Below, piece after piece: positions 14,606-24,086 of a DNA stretch of 44,523 nt. Positions within the stretch are counted from its first letter, which is position 1. Every line of letters begins with the position of its first letter. The stretch lies in NCBI GenBank assembly GCA_002476625.1, contig DLLC01000025.1:16234-60756 (forward strand), read 5' to 3'. Source of the DNA: Porphyromonadaceae bacterium UBA7572. GTDB lineage: Bacteria; Bacteroidota; Bacteroidia; Bacteroidales; Muribaculaceae. The position numbers and the translations under genes were made by a program. Below the pieces are notes generated by a model. That model was not told the DNA's origin, made no database searches, and saw only the letters and a list, made by a program, of their open reading frames with translations.

Positions 14606-17347
14606 ATGAAACGAAAACTGTTTTTGCTTCTCACCATGCTGATGACCGCCAGCGCCATTTGGGCTCAGACTGGCGTGCAGGGCACGGTGATCGACGCCAA
14701 GAGCGGACTGCCTGTGGTGGGAGCCACGGTAATGCTCGACAACCAGGGCAACACCGTGACCACCGGCCCGACGGGCGACTTCCTTATCAGCGACGCACAG
14801 CCGGGAAGCGACGTTCTGCTCGTGATAGGCTATGGCTACAAGGACTGCGAGACCAAGGTTGAAATCCCCGCAAAGGGAATCTTCAACGTGGGCACCATCT
14901 CGCTGAGTGCATCATCGTTCAGTTCCGCGTCGCAGGCCGACGACGACCAGGCCGACGCCATCATCACCGAGTCGCAACTCGAAGACGAGGAAGGCAACAC
15001 ACAAGCCGTGGCCACCCTCTCTGGCGCAAGCGATAATCCCTTCTACCAGGCTGCAAGCTACAACTTCAGCGTGGCGCGCTTCCGCATTCGCGGCTACAAC
15101 TCGGAGTACACACAGCAATACATCAATGGCGTGTACTTCAACGACGCAGCCCGTGGCCGATTCAACTTCTCTATGCTCGGCGGCTTGAACCAAGCCTTCA
15201 AGAGCAAGGCCATAGGTCTTGGGCTCGACACCCGAAGCTACGCCCTCGGTGACGTGGGCGGCGCCAACAACATCAGCACCCTCGCCAAGGACTACGCTCC
15301 CGGATTCCGCGGTAGCGTGGCCTACACCAACAGCAACTACCGCTGGCGCGGAATGGCCACCTACAGCACCGGACTGATGCCCAACGGATGGGCCGTGACA
15401 CTCAGCGCCATCGGACGCTATGCCGGCGAAGGCGTGATCCCCGGCTCGTTCTATAAAAGCTGGGGCTATTTCCTGGCCGTGCAGAAGGAAATCAACTCGC
15501 GACACAGCTTGGCGCTCACCACTTTCGGCGCACCCACTCGCCGCGCAAGCAACTCTGCCACCTTTGAAGAGGCATACAGCCTCACCGGCAACAACCTCTA
15601 CAACAGCAACTGGGGCTGGCAAGAGGGCAAGAAGCGAAACGCCCGCGAAGTGGAAGCCTTCGACCCCACCGTGATTCTCAACTGGCTGTGGAAGCCCAAC
15701 ACCAGCACCACGCTCAACACAGGTGTAGCTTTCCACAAGTCGTACTACGCCTCAAGCGCCATCAACTGGTACAACTCCGCCGACCCGCGCCCCGACTATT
15801 ACCGCTACCTGCCCAGCTACTGGGAAAGCGACCCTACCATCGCGGCGCTATACAACGAGCGGTGGACTTCCGACGACGACACTTACCGCCAAATCAACTG
15901 GGGCAGCCTCTACCAAATCAACTATCTCAACGAGGCGGAGGGCAAGGGCTCAAGCTACATCCTTGAGAACCGGCACAGCAACCAGGCAAGCTGGCAGTTC
16001 AACACCAACCTCAACATGCGCCTTACCGACAACCTCGCCCTGCAAGGCGGCGCCGGAGCGGGCTACACCTGTTCCTCTTACTACAAGACTATCAAGGACC
16101 TGCTCGGCGGCACGTTCTGGAGCGACTACGACCAGTATGCCGAACGCGACTTCCCCGACAACCCCGACATGGCGCAAAACGACCTCAACAACCCCAACCG
16201 CAAGGTGGAAAAGGACGACCGTTTCGGCTACGACTACAACATCAACCAGGTGAGCGCCAACCTCTGGCTCCAGAATGCCTGGACTTTCGCAAAATGGGAC
16301 GTGGCCTACGGCGCCACCGGCAGCTTCACCCAGTACCAGCGCGAAGGCTTCATGCGCAACGGCCGCGCGCCAGAAAACTCTTTCGGGAAAGGTGCCACAC
16401 ACACATTCTTCAACTATGGAGCCAAAGCCGCCGTCACATTTAAAATCGACGGGCGCAACAGCATTGAAGCGCACGGCTACTTCGGTACACGCGCGCCACT
16501 GTCGTACAACGCCTACGTGTCGCCACGCATCAAGGACGACGTAATCACCGACCTCAACAGCGAAATCATCGCATCGGGCGACGTGTCGTACAACTGGAAC
16601 TTCCGCAACTTCAAGGGCGTGGTCACCGGCTTCTACACCGACATGCGCAAGGGCACAGAGCGCACTGCCTTCTACGACGACCTTGCCAGCACTTTCATGA
16701 ACTACGCGCTCACCAATGTGCACAAAGTGTTCAAGGGCGTGGAAGTGGGCCTGAGCTACAAGCTCACACCAAACCTCACAGTGACGGCAGCCGCCAACAT
16801 CGGCCGCTACCAATACAAGAACCGCCCCACTGGCACGCGCAGCTACGAGAACGGCTCGCAACCCGACGTCACTCAGACGGTGTATCTGAAAAACTTCTAC
16901 GTGAGCGGCACCCCACAAGAGGCCTACAGCCTTGCATTCAATTACGTAGGCCCGCACATGTGGTTCTTTGAGGTGAACGGTACTTGGATGAACCGCGCCT
17001 ACGTAGACCTCTCTCCTGTGCGCCACGAAGCACTGCCCGACCTGTGGAAAGTGTGCTCCAGCGAAGAGGAACTGCAGCAGCGCATTCGCGAAATCAGCAC
17101 CCAGGACAAGCTCAACGAGGCACTGGTGATCAACCTGAGCCTTGGCAAGCTCATCTACCTGAGCCGCTCCGCATCGCTCAACCTCAACCTGAGCATCAAC
17201 AACCTGCTCGACAACCGCAACATACAGACGGGCGGCTACCAGCAGGGACGCTTCGACTACACGAACTTCTCCACCACCAAGTATCCTAACAAATACTACT
17301 ACGCACAAGGCATTCGCCTATTCCTCAACGCTGGTGTAAGGTTCTAA
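14606..17347 (+). CDS. TonB-dependent outer-membrane receptor with carboxypeptidase-regulatory-like N-terminal domain
   Basis: 913 aa from ATG 14606; the longer frame from 14513 begins inside the promoter. Signal peptide 1-21 (ends IWAQ). Residues about 22-105 are a carboxypeptidase D regulatory-like domain (GVQGTVIDAKSGLPVVGATV), then a plug domain (RFRIRGYNSEYTQQYINGV, then GGANNIS) and a beta-barrel ending in an aromatic C-terminus (LNAGVRF). It should import a ligand across the outer membrane with TonB energy; the ligand is unknown. The lipoprotein downstream (54-bp gap) carries a DUF5689 domain, a partner often found next to such receptors, which here takes the place of a SusD. Confidence 0.9.
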   Translation: MKRKLFLLLTMLMTASAIWAQTGVQGTVIDAKSGLPVVGATVMLDNQGNTVTTGPTGDFLISDAQPGSDVLLVIGYGYKDCETKVEIPAKGIFNVGTISLSASSFSSASQADDDQADAIITESQLEDEEGNTQAVATLSGASDNPFYQAASYNFSVARFRIRGYNSEYTQQYINGVYFNDAARGRFNFSMLGGLNQAFKSKAIGLGLDTRSYALGDVGGANNISTLAKDYAPGFRGSVAYTNSNYRWRGMATYSTGLMPNGWAVTLSAIGRYAGEGVIPGSFYKSWGYFLAVQKEINSRHSLALTTFGAPTRRASNSATFEEAYSLTGNNLYNSNWGWQEGKKRNAREVEAFDPTVILNWLWKPNTSTTLNTGVAFHKSYYASSAINWYNSADPRPDYYRYLPSYWESDPTIAALYNERWTSDDDTYRQINWGSLYQINYLNEAEGKGSSYILENRHSNQASWQFNTNLNMRLTDNLALQGGAGAGYTCSSYYKTIKDLLGGTFWSDYDQYAERDFPDNPDMAQNDLNNPNRKVEKDDRFGYDYNINQVSANLWLQNAWTFAKWDVAYGATGSFTQYQREGFMRNGRAPENSFGKGATHTFFNYGAKAAVTFKIDGRNSIEAHGYFGTRAPLSYNAYVSPRIKDDVITDLNSEIIASGDVSYNWNFRNFKGVVTGFYTDMRKGTERTAFYDDLASTFMNYALTNVHKVFKGVEVGLSYKLTPNLTVTAAANIGRYQYKNRPTGTRSYENGSQPDVTQTVYLKNFYVSGTPQEAYSLAFNYVGPHMWFFEVNGTWMNRAYVDLSPVRHEALPDLWKVCSSEEELQQRIREISTQDKLNEALVINLSLGKLIYLSRSASLNLNLSINNLLDNRNIQTGGYQQGRFDYTNFSTTKYPNKYYYAQGIRLFLNAGVRF

Positions 17348-17401
17348 ATCTTTTTCTCTCAACAACAAATTGATAACAAAAAAATAACCACATATCACAT
17401 T

Positions 17402-19657
17402 ATGAAACGATTTTATGTTTACTTGAGCGTTCTGCTTCTCGGGGCCACCCTCGTAAGCTGCAACGACGACTTCGATACTCCACCTATGGTTGTGCCACAG
17501 GCCACACACACGCCCAACATGACCATCGCTGAATTCAAGGCCAAGCACTGGCAAGACGCCAACAACTACATCGACACCGTCAAGGACGACGAGGTGATTC
17601 ACGGATGGGTGACCGCCAACGACGTGACCGGAAACATCTACAAGAGCATCTACATCTCCGACGGCACAGCCGGCTTCTCCATCTCTGTGAACGGCACAAG
17701 CCTATACAACACCTACCGTGTGGGCCAGGAAATCGTGCTCAACATGAAGGACTGCTTCGTGGGCAAATACAACGGACAGCAACAAGTGGGCTACCCACAA
17801 TACTACGAGAGCGGCAAGGTGTGGGAAGCCTCATTCCTGCCTCTTGCCACCTTCCAGAGCATTGCCGAACTCAACGGGCTGCCCACAGCAAGCAAAGTGG
17901 ACACCATTCCACTCAATATCGCCGACCTCAAAACAGACGCCGAAACACTGAAGAAATGGCAAGGACGGCTCGTGCGCATCGACGGTGTGCACTTCCCCGA
18001 CGCTGACGGCGTCAACACCTTCGCCAACGCCAGCGCCACCACCAACCGCAACATCGAAGACGAGAATGGCAACACCCTGGTGATGCGCAACAGCAATTAC
18101 GCCAGCTTCCGCGCCAACATTCTTCCCCTCGGCACAGGATCGGTAGTGGGTGTGCTCAGCTACTACAACACCAGCGCCACCAAGCTCGACGGCGGCACCT
18201 GGCAACTCTACATCCGCACCGCCGACGACTGCATCGGCTTCTCCTCCTCCACCAAGGGCCTCATCTCCGACCCTTACTCAGTGGAAGAGGCTATCGCCAC
18301 TGACGCGCAGAGCAAGAGCGGATGGGTGTCGGGCTTCGTAGTGGGTGCCGTGGCGCCTGAAGTGAGCGAAGTGAAGAGCGCTGCCGACATTGAATGGACC
18401 GCGCCCACCACGCTCAACAACACCCTCGTCATCGCCCCCTCTGCCGACTGCCGCGACATTAGCAAATGCATGGTGGTGGCGCTTCCACAAGGCACTCCTT
18501 TCCGCCAGAATGCCAACCTCGCCGACTGGCCTGAAATCCTGCACTCTAAAATCCTCGTGAAAGGCACCTTCGACAAATATATGGGCATTCACGGCATCAC
18601 CGGCAACAGTGGCTCTAAGGAAGAGTACCAGCTCTCCATCACCACCGGCGGTGTGACCTCCGTGCAGGAAAACTTTGAGAACGGAATTCCAAGCGAATGG
18701 ACTATCTACACCCCTTCTGGCGACAAAAAATGGTTCACCTCTAAATTCAACGAAAACACCTACGCCTGTATCACCGGCTACAAGGGCACCAAGCCACCTT
18801 ACGAGGCTTGGCTCATCAGCCCCGCCATCGACATCAAGAAGGCCAAGAGCCGCATCCTCACGTTTAAGAGCCAGGTGGGCTACCAAGGCGACGACAAGTT
18901 TGAGGTGTATATCTTCAACGGCCAGACGCCTTTCAGCGGCAGTGTGACCGACAAAATCAACTGCACCCTCGCCACCGCTCCCGCATCGGGCTACAGCGGC
19001 TTCGTGGAGTCGGGCGACATCGACCTCTCCAAGTATGCCGACGGCACTTACTACATCGGATTCCGCTACACCGCCGGCTCTCAGTCGAGCTACCAGACTT
19101 GGTGTATCGACGACTTCTCGTTTGGCGCGGCCTCAGCTGCCGCCACCCGAGGCGACTTTGAGACCTTCAACAGCGGCAACTACACCGCCACATTCGGCAA
19201 CTACAGTACCAAGGCCGGATGGAAAGGCACCAACGTGAGCATTCTCAAGGGCGGTGAGGCCGACGCCAACCCGGTGTTTAAGTTCATTGGCTTCAAGACT
19301 GGCTCCACCACAGAATACGCCACCGCCTGCAACCTCAACGGAAAGACCTCTGCCGTGGGCACACTCGTTTCGCCAGAAATTGAGGGTGGCATCGGCACAC
19401 TCTCGTTCAGCTACGGCTACGCCTATACGGAAGCCAACGGCGTATCGTTCCGCGTCGACATCAAGCAAGGCGGATCGGTGGTGAAATCGTTCACCGTCAC
19501 CAAGAAAGACGCAGTGAAATACACCGCCTACCAGTTTAGCGAGGACGTGAACATCAAGGGTGCCTTCAGCATTGAGGTCACCAACCTATGCCCGTCGAAG
19601 AGCACAGCCAACAAAGACCGCGTGGCGCTCTGGAACATGGCGTGGACCCAGAATTAA
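17402..19657 (+). CDS. Surface lipoprotein: DUF5689, DUF6359-like and choice-of-anchor J-like domains
   Basis: 751 aa. Lipobox LVSC with Cys20. Residues about 35-285 fit DUF5689 (TIAEFKAKHW, VIHGWVTANDVTGNIYKSIYI, LGTGSVVGVLSYYN, LYIRTADDCIGF). Residues about 290-420 look like DUF6359 (SVEEAIA, GWVSGFVVGAV, then a KILVKGTFDKYMGIHGI segment). Residues 423-580 are choice-of-anchor J-like (ENFENGIPSEWTIY, AWLISPAID, WCIDDFSFG), and a second similar domain ends the protein. All are non-catalytic beta folds that suit surface binding. It follows the TonB receptor by 54 bp and is probably its surface partner. Ligand unknown. Confidence 0.85.
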   Translation: MKRFYVYLSVLLLGATLVSCNDDFDTPPMVVPQATHTPNMTIAEFKAKHWQDANNYIDTVKDDEVIHGWVTANDVTGNIYKSIYISDGTAGFSISVNGTSLYNTYRVGQEIVLNMKDCFVGKYNGQQQVGYPQYYESGKVWEASFLPLATFQSIAELNGLPTASKVDTIPLNIADLKTDAETLKKWQGRLVRIDGVHFPDADGVNTFANASATTNRNIEDENGNTLVMRNSNYASFRANILPLGTGSVVGVLSYYNTSATKLDGGTWQLYIRTADDCIGFSSSTKGLISDPYSVEEAIATDAQSKSGWVSGFVVGAVAPEVSEVKSAADIEWTAPTTLNNTLVIAPSADCRDISKCMVVALPQGTPFRQNANLADWPEILHSKILVKGTFDKYMGIHGITGNSGSKEEYQLSITTGGVTSVQENFENGIPSEWTIYTPSGDKKWFTSKFNENTYACITGYKGTKPPYEAWLISPAIDIKKAKSRILTFKSQVGYQGDDKFEVYIFNGQTPFSGSVTDKINCTLATAPASGYSGFVESGDIDLSKYADGTYYIGFRYTAGSQSSYQTWCIDDFSFGAASAAATRGDFETFNSGNYTATFGNYSTKAGWKGTNVSILKGGEADANPVFKFIGFKTGSTTEYATACNLNGKTSAVGTLVSPEIEGGIGTLSFSYGYAYTEANGVSFRVDIKQGGSVVKSFTVTKKDAVKYTAYQFSEDVNIKGAFSIEVTNLCPSKSTANKDRVALWNMAWTQN

Positions 19658-19700
19658 ACACCTCTGAGCGCATAATGCGCTTCTAAGCAATACGCGCACA

Positions 19701-19737
19701 AGAAGCCCCGCGGCAAATTTTCAGCCACGGGGCTTCT
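19701..19737 (+). terminator. Stem-loop terminator after the DUF5689 lipoprotein gene
   Basis: Stem AGAAGCCCCGCGG/CCACGGGGCTTCT (one G-U) with an 11-nt loop. Only a weak T-rich tail follows. Confidence 0.65.
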
Positions 19738-19848
19738 CATATCTGTAAGCAAAAAGCCTTGTGGCAACGGACCACCACCAAGACCAAGAGCATTTACAGC
19801 ACACACTTTCATATCATAAGTAACCTTATTATTATTCTTACAGAATTT

Positions 19849-19879
19849 TTGTAAATTTAAAAATATAATATTAATTTTG
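19849..19879 (+). promoter_or_regulatory. Promoter of the His/Cys-rich peptide - TonB operon
   Basis: -33 TTG at 19849-19851 (within TTTTG), exact 20-bp spacer, -7 TAATTTTG at 19872-19879. Starts about 25 bp before the ATG at 19910. Confidence 0.75.
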
Positions 19880-19909
19880 CATCGAAATCAAAAGAAAGCA
19901 TATTAGATT

Positions 19910-20275
19910 ATGCGCAATCTTGACAAAAAGAGACAGAGGTTTGCATGGCTGCTACTGCTGGTGTATCTGCCAATGGTGCTCGCCATTTCCTTCCACCACC
20001 ACACAGAAGTGGAAGACACTTCTGCCATCTCTTATTGCTACGATTGTACGCACCACATCCATCACGGAGGACACCTTTCCACCACACACCCCCACACACA
20101 GGAATGTGTGCTTTGTCAGTTGCACAATGTGGTATACCTGGTGCCTTCCATCGTAAAAGTAGCGATACCTGTCGCTATTCTCATTGTCGCACTTACGGCT
20201 TTGTGCCTGAGCCTTAAAGCTCACGAATGCGGCACTAATACCGTCCGTGCGCCACCATCAATCTTGTCGTTATAA
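19910..20275 (+). CDS. Small His/Cys-rich membrane protein, putative metal binder
   Basis: 121 aa. First TM helix about 11-28, second about 76-102. Between them lies a metal-binding-like loop: HHH at 29-31, CYDC at 43-46, HHIHH at 48-52, further His at 55, 60 and 62, and CVLC at 66-69. Topology suggests this loop is periplasmic. It resembles in plan the small DUF2946-type or TonB-linked metal proteins but I do not assign a family. First gene of an operon with a TonB receptor (92-bp gap holding a nested hairpin), which suggests a job in zinc, copper or iron acquisition; that is inference. Confidence 0.75.
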   Translation: MRNLDKKRQRFAWLLLLVYLPMVLAISFHHHTEVEDTSAISYCYDCTHHIHHGGHLSTTHPHTQECVLCQLHNVVYLVPSIVKVAIPVAILIVALTALCLSLKAHECGTNTVRAPPSILSL

Positions 20276-20301
20276 TTTTTTGAAGTTTTATCAAAGAATC
20301 C

Positions 20302-20347
20302 GCCAACGATGGCTATGACTAAACATAGCCTGTAAGTACTCGTTGGC
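20302..20347 (+). ncRNA. Nested hairpin between the metal peptide and TonB receptor genes
   Basis: Outer stem GCCAACGA (20302-20309) with TCGTTGGC (20340-20347); inner stem GGCTATG (20311-20317) with CATAGCC (20324-20330). It is followed by no clear U-tract. It could set the relative expression of the two genes by partial termination or RNA processing, or be a ligand-responsive leader. Confidence 0.45.
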
Positions 20348-20367
20348 TAATTTTAAAGACTGACAAG

Positions 20368-22602
20368 ATGAGAAAAACGAAGTTGGCAATCATTGTGCTT
20401 CCGCTTTTCATTCTCTTCTGCCACACGCCTTCATTTGGAGCCATGGGTGAGAATCCACCCAGGCAACGCACTGTGTGTCTTACCGATAGCACGGGAAAGG
20501 ACAATGCACATAGCGTAACACTCAAGGAAGTTGTGGTGAACGGAAGCTCCAACAAAGAAATCCAAAAATCGTCCACACTCAATGTGCTTAGAGCCAACAA
20601 GCAATTTATCGACGAGCATTTCAATGGCTCGCTAATGCAGACTTTAAGTCGCTTACCTGGTGTGAAAGCAATGAGCGTGGGCTCCGGTGAGTCTAAGCCC
20701 GTGATTCGAGGCTTGGGATTCAACCGTGTGCTTGTGGCGGAGAACGGCATCAAGCACGAAAGCCAGCAGTGGGGCGATGACCATGGCATTGAAATTGACC
20801 AATTTGGCATCGACCAAGTGGACGTGATAAAGGGCCCTTCTGCCCTCACTTATGGGTCCGACGCCATTGGCGGAGTGATTAACCTAAAGAGCAACGCTGT
20901 GCCCATAGATAAATTCTCTGGTCACATCAAACTCTATAGCCGCTCAAGCAACGAGTCAGTTGGTGGATCGGCCATGCTCTCAGGGCGTAATGGCAATTTT
21001 TGGTATAAGGCAAATGCCACATTCGCCGACTATGCCGACAGCCGAGTGCCCATCGACAGTATTGAGTACTACTCCTACTGGATAAAGCTCAAAGACCGGC
21101 GCCTTCGCAACACGGCTGGGAGGGAAATGGACGGAAGCCTAATGCTCGGATACGCCTCACGCAACTGGCACACCAGTTTCCGATTGTCGGACGTAAACAC
21201 CAAATCAGGCTTTTTTGCCAATGCCCACGGACTGGAAGTGCGGCTGTCTGACATTGATTACGATGCCTCACGGCGCGACATCGACTTGCCATACCATACG
21301 GTGAGCCACTTCTCTGTGTCGAACCACACCGATTGGCTGCTGCATGGCGGTGGCGTGCTGGAAAGTAGCATCGCTTATCAAAACAACCGTCAGCGGGAAT
21401 ACTCAGAACCTGTGTCGCATGGCTATATGCCCACACCACCCGACGCCTTGGAGCGGAGCTTTGTAAAGCAAACCTCCTCCGCTGCCATCAAGTGGACACA
21501 AGGCATAGGCGAGCACTGGCTGCAAAGTGGCATCAACGCCGAGTATCAGCACAACCGAAGAGGCGGATGGGGATTTATACTTCCCGACTTTGAGCAATGG
21601 TCGGCAGGAATCTTTGCCTCCGACAAATGGCGTCTGAGCGAAGGCCTCAGCCTATCTGCAGGCATTCGCTATGACCATAGCGATGTGAGCATACATAGTT
21701 ACCGCGACTGGTACAAGACGCCTTCATCGGCAGTGACCCAACCAGCAGATGCTTTTCATATGAATGAGGCAGTGACTGCCGACTCGGTGTATGTGGAGCG
21801 TTCAGCCAACCTCAGCCGGAGCTTCAACAGTCTCACATGGTCGGTGGGCGTGAATCTTACGCTGGCCGACTGGGTCGTGAAAATCAATTTGGGCAAAAGT
21901 TTCCGTATGCCTATTGCCAAAGAGCTGGGCATGGATGGCGTGAACTACAGCATATTCAGATATGAAAAAGGGAATGCAGAGCTGAAGCCCGAGGAAAGCT
22001 ATCAGCTTGACATGGGCATTGTGTATGAGCATGGTGATGTATCGTTTCAGTTATCACCCTATCTCAACTATTTCCCCAACTATATCTATCTCAATCCCAC
22101 CGCACAATATAAGGAGGGACTGCAGCTCTACTACTACACCCAAGCGAAAGTGGTCAGATGGGGCTTTGAGGCCTTTCTCGCTTGGCAAATTTCGCCACGA
22201 GTGAAATTCAGCGCAGAAGGAGAGTATCTTTATTCCGTTCAGAAGAGTGGCAGTAAAAAAGGCTATGGACTGCCTTTCTCCACTCCTTGGTCGGGAAGGG
22301 CCGAACTTCGTTATCTTTTATTTGCCCACGAGCCAGTAAAGCCAGGGTTCGTGGCCATTGAATGGCAAGTAGTGGGTTCGCAAAACAGAATTGTGCCTCC
22401 AGAGGAAAAAACCAAAGGGCATCAACTGCTGAACATTGCCGCTGGTAAAACTTTTCACTGCGGAACTACGCAGCTTGAAATCACTCTCAGAGCAGAGAAC
22501 TTGCTCAACAAGCGCTACTACGACCACACCAGCCACTATAGGCTTATAGGCGTGCCTGAGCCTGGACTAAACTTCTCGGCTATGATGGCATGGCATTTTT
22601 AA
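20368..22602 (+). CDS. TonB-dependent outer-membrane receptor (possible metal uptake)
   Basis: 744 aa. Signal peptide 1-24 (ends PSFGA). No carboxypeptidase-regulatory domain; residues about 49-175 are the plug (LKEVVVNGSSNKE, SLMQTLSRLPGVKAMSVG, KPVIRGLGFNRVLVAENGI, VDVIKGPSALTYGSDAIGGVINL) and the rest is the barrel, ending in the aromatic MAWHF. The WGDDHGIEID segment after the plug's ENGIK, together with the His/Cys peptide upstream and the DUF4625 lipoproteins downstream, suggests a ZnuD-like or other metal/metallophore receptor. Ligand not proven. 35 bp upstream of the first DUF4625 gene, so the operon continues. Confidence 0.85.
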   Translation: MRKTKLAIIVLPLFILFCHTPSFGAMGENPPRQRTVCLTDSTGKDNAHSVTLKEVVVNGSSNKEIQKSSTLNVLRANKQFIDEHFNGSLMQTLSRLPGVKAMSVGSGESKPVIRGLGFNRVLVAENGIKHESQQWGDDHGIEIDQFGIDQVDVIKGPSALTYGSDAIGGVINLKSNAVPIDKFSGHIKLYSRSSNESVGGSAMLSGRNGNFWYKANATFADYADSRVPIDSIEYYSYWIKLKDRRLRNTAGREMDGSLMLGYASRNWHTSFRLSDVNTKSGFFANAHGLEVRLSDIDYDASRRDIDLPYHTVSHFSVSNHTDWLLHGGGVLESSIAYQNNRQREYSEPVSHGYMPTPPDALERSFVKQTSSAAIKWTQGIGEHWLQSGINAEYQHNRRGGWGFILPDFEQWSAGIFASDKWRLSEGLSLSAGIRYDHSDVSIHSYRDWYKTPSSAVTQPADAFHMNEAVTADSVYVERSANLSRSFNSLTWSVGVNLTLADWVVKINLGKSFRMPIAKELGMDGVNYSIFRYEKGNAELKPEESYQLDMGIVYEHGDVSFQLSPYLNYFPNYIYLNPTAQYKEGLQLYYYTQAKVVRWGFEAFLAWQISPRVKFSAEGEYLYSVQKSGSKKGYGLPFSTPWSGRAELRYLLFAHEPVKPGFVAIEWQVVGSQNRIVPPEEKTKGHQLLNIAAGKTFHCGTTQLEITLRAENLLNKRYYDHTSHYRLIGVPEPGLNFSAMMAWHF

Positions 22603-22636
22603 CAAATTATTAATCACCAATTTAAAAAGAAAAAAA

Positions 22637-23410
22637 ATGAAAACTTATAATAGACTATTTATCGCAGCTATCGTGCTGCTGTGCACACTGAGCTTTGGAC
22701 TCATATCTTGCGACAATAATGATGACCCACAGGCTGAAACAGCCAAACCAGTCGTTGCCATCAATGAAGTGGGCGAGGAAAACTGCAAAGAGGCTGTGGC
22801 AGGAAAAGACCTCCATCTGGAAGGCGAACTGGAAGCACAGGGACTAATTGCTGACATCCACATCACCATCGCAAGTGAAGACGGGAAAGCCATCATCGTG
22901 GAGCAGACATACACCAAGGGTAAATATATCGGAGTGAAAAACACCACTTTCCATGAGCATCTCGACATTCCAGCATCGGCAGCTGCCGGACAATACCTAC
23001 TCACTTTCGTGGTGACCGACAAGCTGGGGCAAAGTTCCACATTCACTTCATCCCTTAAAATCACGGCGCCAGTGGAAGGAGCTCCGTCAATCACATTCAA
23101 GGAAGTGGGCGAAAACGACTGCCACAAAGGCGTAGCAGGACAAAAAATGCATCTGGAGGCACAAATCGAGGCTCCCCATAAAATCGCCAAGATAGTGGTG
23201 GAGTTCCACAACTCGGCAGCAAAATATGAGAAAGAATTCGAGTACACCGATGAAAAGTATCTTGGCGCCACGTCTGCGCTCTTCCATGAGCACCCGCTCA
23301 TTCCTGCCGACGCACCCGCTGGCGAATACCATATCCACTTCACTGTCACCGACGCCAATGGCAACTCCACCACAGAAGAGGCCGAAGGCGTGCAGATCAG
23401 CAAGAATTAA
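22637..23410 (+). CDS. Lipoprotein with two tandem DUF4625 repeats
   Basis: 257 aa. Lipobox LISC at about residue 25. Two repeats follow (about 38-145 and 152-255), each with an (E)VGENxCxxxVAGxxxHLEx start, a TY..KYxG middle and an HxxIPAxAxAGxYxxxFxVTDxxG end. These are immunoglobulin-like beta sandwiches of DUF4625 (partner of TonB receptors in Bacteroidetes). Each repeat has a conserved Cys (at VGEENC and VGENDC) and His (FHEHLDIPA, FHEHPLIPA) that could bind metal. 34-bp gap after the TonB receptor. Periplasmic or surface. Confidence 0.8.
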   Translation: MKTYNRLFIAAIVLLCTLSFGLISCDNNDDPQAETAKPVVAINEVGEENCKEAVAGKDLHLEGELEAQGLIADIHITIASEDGKAIIVEQTYTKGKYIGVKNTTFHEHLDIPASAAAGQYLLTFVVTDKLGQSSTFTSSLKITAPVEGAPSITFKEVGENDCHKGVAGQKMHLEAQIEAPHKIAKIVVEFHNSAAKYEKEFEYTDEKYLGATSALFHEHPLIPADAPAGEYHIHFTVTDANGNSTTEEAEGVQISKN

Positions 23411-23444
23411 AATCCAGTGACTGATAGCCCTTAGGCCCACAAGC

Positions 23445-23510
23445 ATAGGGGGCTCCACTGAAAGGATTCGCGCTATCACATCCTCAGCGCCCCCTATCAT
23501 TTTATTTTTT
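23445..23510 (+). terminator. Branched hairpin with U-tract between the two DUF4625 genes
   Basis: Perfect 9-bp outer stem ATAGGGGGC (23445-23453) with GCCCCCTAT (23489-23497), an inner AGGAT/ATCCT stem, then CATTTTATTTTTT. It looks like an intrinsic terminator inside the operon, so downstream expression may be reduced or separate. Confidence 0.6.
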
Positions 23511-23545
23511 AAAAAAACATCAAGTGCATATTAATTAAGACTGAA

Positions 23546-24052
23546 ATGAAAAAACAAGTGTTATATATATCAAATCTGCTTTTCGTAGCACTGTCAATCA
23601 CAGGAGCGGCTATCGTGGCACACTCATGTTCCGACAGCGACGACATCAAGTCAAAAAACGACCAGGAAAAGCCACAGATTATCGACGAGGAGACGTCCGA
23701 CCCAGTAAACTGCCAGATTTACCGACGCGGTGAAGTGATACCTTTCCACTACACCTTCACCGACAATGTGGAATTGGGCAACTTCAATATTGAAGTGCAC
23801 AACAACTTCGACCACCACTCCCACTCCACCTCTGCAGGAGAATGTGAACTCGACGCAAAAAAAACGCCTGTGCACCCATGGGTCTATAACCAGGACCAGT
23901 CCATTCCAAAGGGGAAGCAGTCGTATGAGGCGAGTGTGAATATCTCCATACCAACAGATATCGACACCGGTGACTACCACTTTATGATTCGCCTTACAGA
24001 TGCCGCCGGATGGCAGCAGCTCAAGGCTGTGAGCATAAAAATTGTGGAATAA
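23546..24052 (+). CDS. DUF4625 domain lipoprotein
   Basis: 168 aa. N-terminal signal with a Cys at about 28 (AHSCSDSDD), so probably lipidated though the lipobox is not standard. The mature domain is one DUF4625 unit: C-Q-I-Y-R-R-G-E-V-I-P-F-H-Y-T-F-T-D-N and a central His-rich HNNFDHHSHS stretch that suggests metal binding, then IPTDIDTGDYHFMIRLTDAAGWQQ. It follows the tandem-repeat protein and precedes the C10 peptidase by 34 bp. Confidence 0.8.
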   Translation: MKKQVLYISNLLFVALSITGAAIVAHSCSDSDDIKSKNDQEKPQIIDEETSDPVNCQIYRRGEVIPFHYTFTDNVELGNFNIEVHNNFDHHSHSTSAGECELDAKKTPVHPWVYNQDQSIPKGKQSYEASVNISIPTDIDTGDYHFMIRLTDAAGWQQLKAVSIKIVE

Positions 24053-24086
24053 CGACACGCTCTTTGACTAAAACAGCAACACTACT

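Noticed and set aside
15950..17308. Long minus-strand ORF (452 aa) opposite the TonB receptor
   Set aside because: It mirrors a gene with strong codon bias; its own translation is low-complexity and has no family signature, whereas the plus-strand protein is clearly a TonB receptor.
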